Assembly (NCBI GenBank): GCA_025054795.1
Contig: JANWZU010000126.1
Location: 1-7,069, forward strand
Length of the DNA stretch: 7,069 bases
Direction of reading: 5' to 3'
From: Candidatus Caldarchaeum sp.
GTDB lineage: Archaea; Thermoproteota; Nitrososphaeria_A; Caldarchaeales; Caldarchaeaceae
Shown here: positions 6,651 through 7,069 of the stretch, piece after piece
Layout of the letters: the number at the start of each line of letters is the position of its first letter
Position numbering within the stretch: the first letter of the stretch is position 1
The notes under the pieces: generated by a model
Databases searched by the model: none
What the model saw: the letters and a program-made list of their open reading frames with translations, nothing else
Told to the model about the DNA's origin: nothing
Program-made: the position numbers and the translations under genes

Positions 6651-7069
6651 CTACGTAGGCAGCACCTTGGGCGTGAGAGCAGCTGCAGATTCTCCGATGA
6701 CAGCTATGAGAGGCGCTGCTAGAAAGCCGAGTATTACGACCAACAAAATCAGCGGGGTCATGGAGACGGCCATGGTTAACCCGGCGTCTGTAGCCTCTAG
6801 CCTCCTTTCGCCGAAAAACACGGTCCTCATCATTCTGAGGTAGTATCCAGCTGTTATCGCCGTCGCAAACACTGCTATGGCGACGAACAAGGTCCATCCT
6901 GCGTCGACTCCTCCTGTGAAGATCATCCATTCGCTCATGAAACCGCCCAGCGGAGGTGTTCCAGCTATCGAAAGCCCGCCGAGAAGCATCGCTATGGCGG
7001 TCATCGGCATTTTTGAAGCCAGCCCTCCCAGCTTCTTGATGTCTCTCTCGTTGAGCTCGTGTATTAGTA
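6651..7069 (-). CDS. nuoM: Complex I proton-pumping membrane subunit, NuoM-like, C-terminal part (5' end outside window)
   Basis: The - strand frame is open from the window edge to a TAG at 6653-6651 and gives 138 visible residues, the end of a ~500-residue antiporter-like subunit. It begins with the loop HELNERDIKKLGGLASKMP typical of NuoL/M/N and Mrp subunits. A helix with SIAGTPPLGGFMSEW (visible residues 33-47) follows, then one ending in AGYYLRMMRTVFFGE and a last helix around TPLILLVVILGFLAAPL. These correspond to membrane helices 12-14 of the family. The glutamate in GFMSEW (codon 6930-6932) sits where NuoM has its key TM12 glutamate and where NuoL, NuoN and MrpD usually have lysine, which favours NuoM. 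The protein would translocate protons as part of an NADH-, F420H2- or ferredoxin-linked complex I. It is convergent with the preceding gene and therefore ends its own cluster on this side. The family is clear; the exact subunit is less certain. Confidence 0.85.
   Translation of the reverse strand, partial: LIHELNERDIKKLGGLASKMPMTAIAMLLGGLSIAGTPPLGGFMSEWMIFTGGVDAGWTLFVAIAVFATAITAGYYLRMMRTVFFGERRLEATDAGLTMAVSMTPLILLVVILGFLAAPLIAVIGESAAALTPKVLPT

Noticed and set aside
6619..6843. + strand 74-residue frame after the 230-residue protein gene
   Set aside because: It lies antisense to the clearly conserved NuoM helices and has no promoter or ribosome site.
6637..6930. - strand 97-residue frame overlapping the nuoM end
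   Set aside because: It is rich in Arg, His and Ser and overlaps the real NuoM frame on the same strand; it is a shadow.

Overview
The window reads as archaeal. Three things point that way: a solute-binding protein with a C-terminal membrane anchor, AT-rich TATA-like boxes about 27-32 bases before genes that lack a Shine-Dalgarno site (leaderless style), and short T-runs rather than hairpins at gene ends. The roughly even GC content, frequent AGG/AGA arginine codons and a NuoM-like complex I subunit would fit a thermophilic member of the Thaumarchaeota/Aigarchaeota (Nitrososphaeria) group. That placement is an inference from general character; no 16S rRNA or other marker gene is present.

Positions 1-5871 hold a nearly complete peptide/nickel-type (Dpp/Opp, PepT family) ABC importer on the + strand. 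It begins with the C-terminal part of the extracellular substrate-binding protein (start outside the window), with an Ig-like module, a heptad-repeat stalk and a membrane anchor. Next come permease DppB, permease DppC with an unusual ~200-residue extracytoplasmic insertion, an unrecognised 78-residue two-helix membrane protein, ATPase DppD and ATPase DppF. From dppB to dppF the genes overlap by 4 bases or are separated by 2, so they form one tightly coupled transcription and translation unit. A 41-base gap before dppB, with a candidate promoter and no Shine-Dalgarno site, suggests the permease/ATPase block can also be transcribed separately from the binding protein. The expected assembly is a membrane-tethered receptor outside the cell, a DppB/DppC channel and a DppD/DppF ATPase pair inside, importing oligopeptides or another ligand of this family.

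Positions 5872-6603 hold a separate + strand gene behind its own probable leaderless promoter. It encodes an unrecognised 230-residue protein with a soluble N-terminal part and two C-terminal membrane helices. A short gap with T-runs (6604-6650) separates it from a convergent - strand gene (6651 to the window end). That gene is the C-terminal part of a proton-pumping complex I subunit, best matching NuoM, and belongs to a neighbouring energy-metabolism locus.

There is no mobile element, CRISPR array, tRNA or rRNA in the window, and no gene-free stretch longer than 50 bases. I see no wholly new system. The points worth a second look are the accessory parts of the transporter (stalked receptor, DppC insertion, small membrane protein) and the unrecognised membrane protein downstream.
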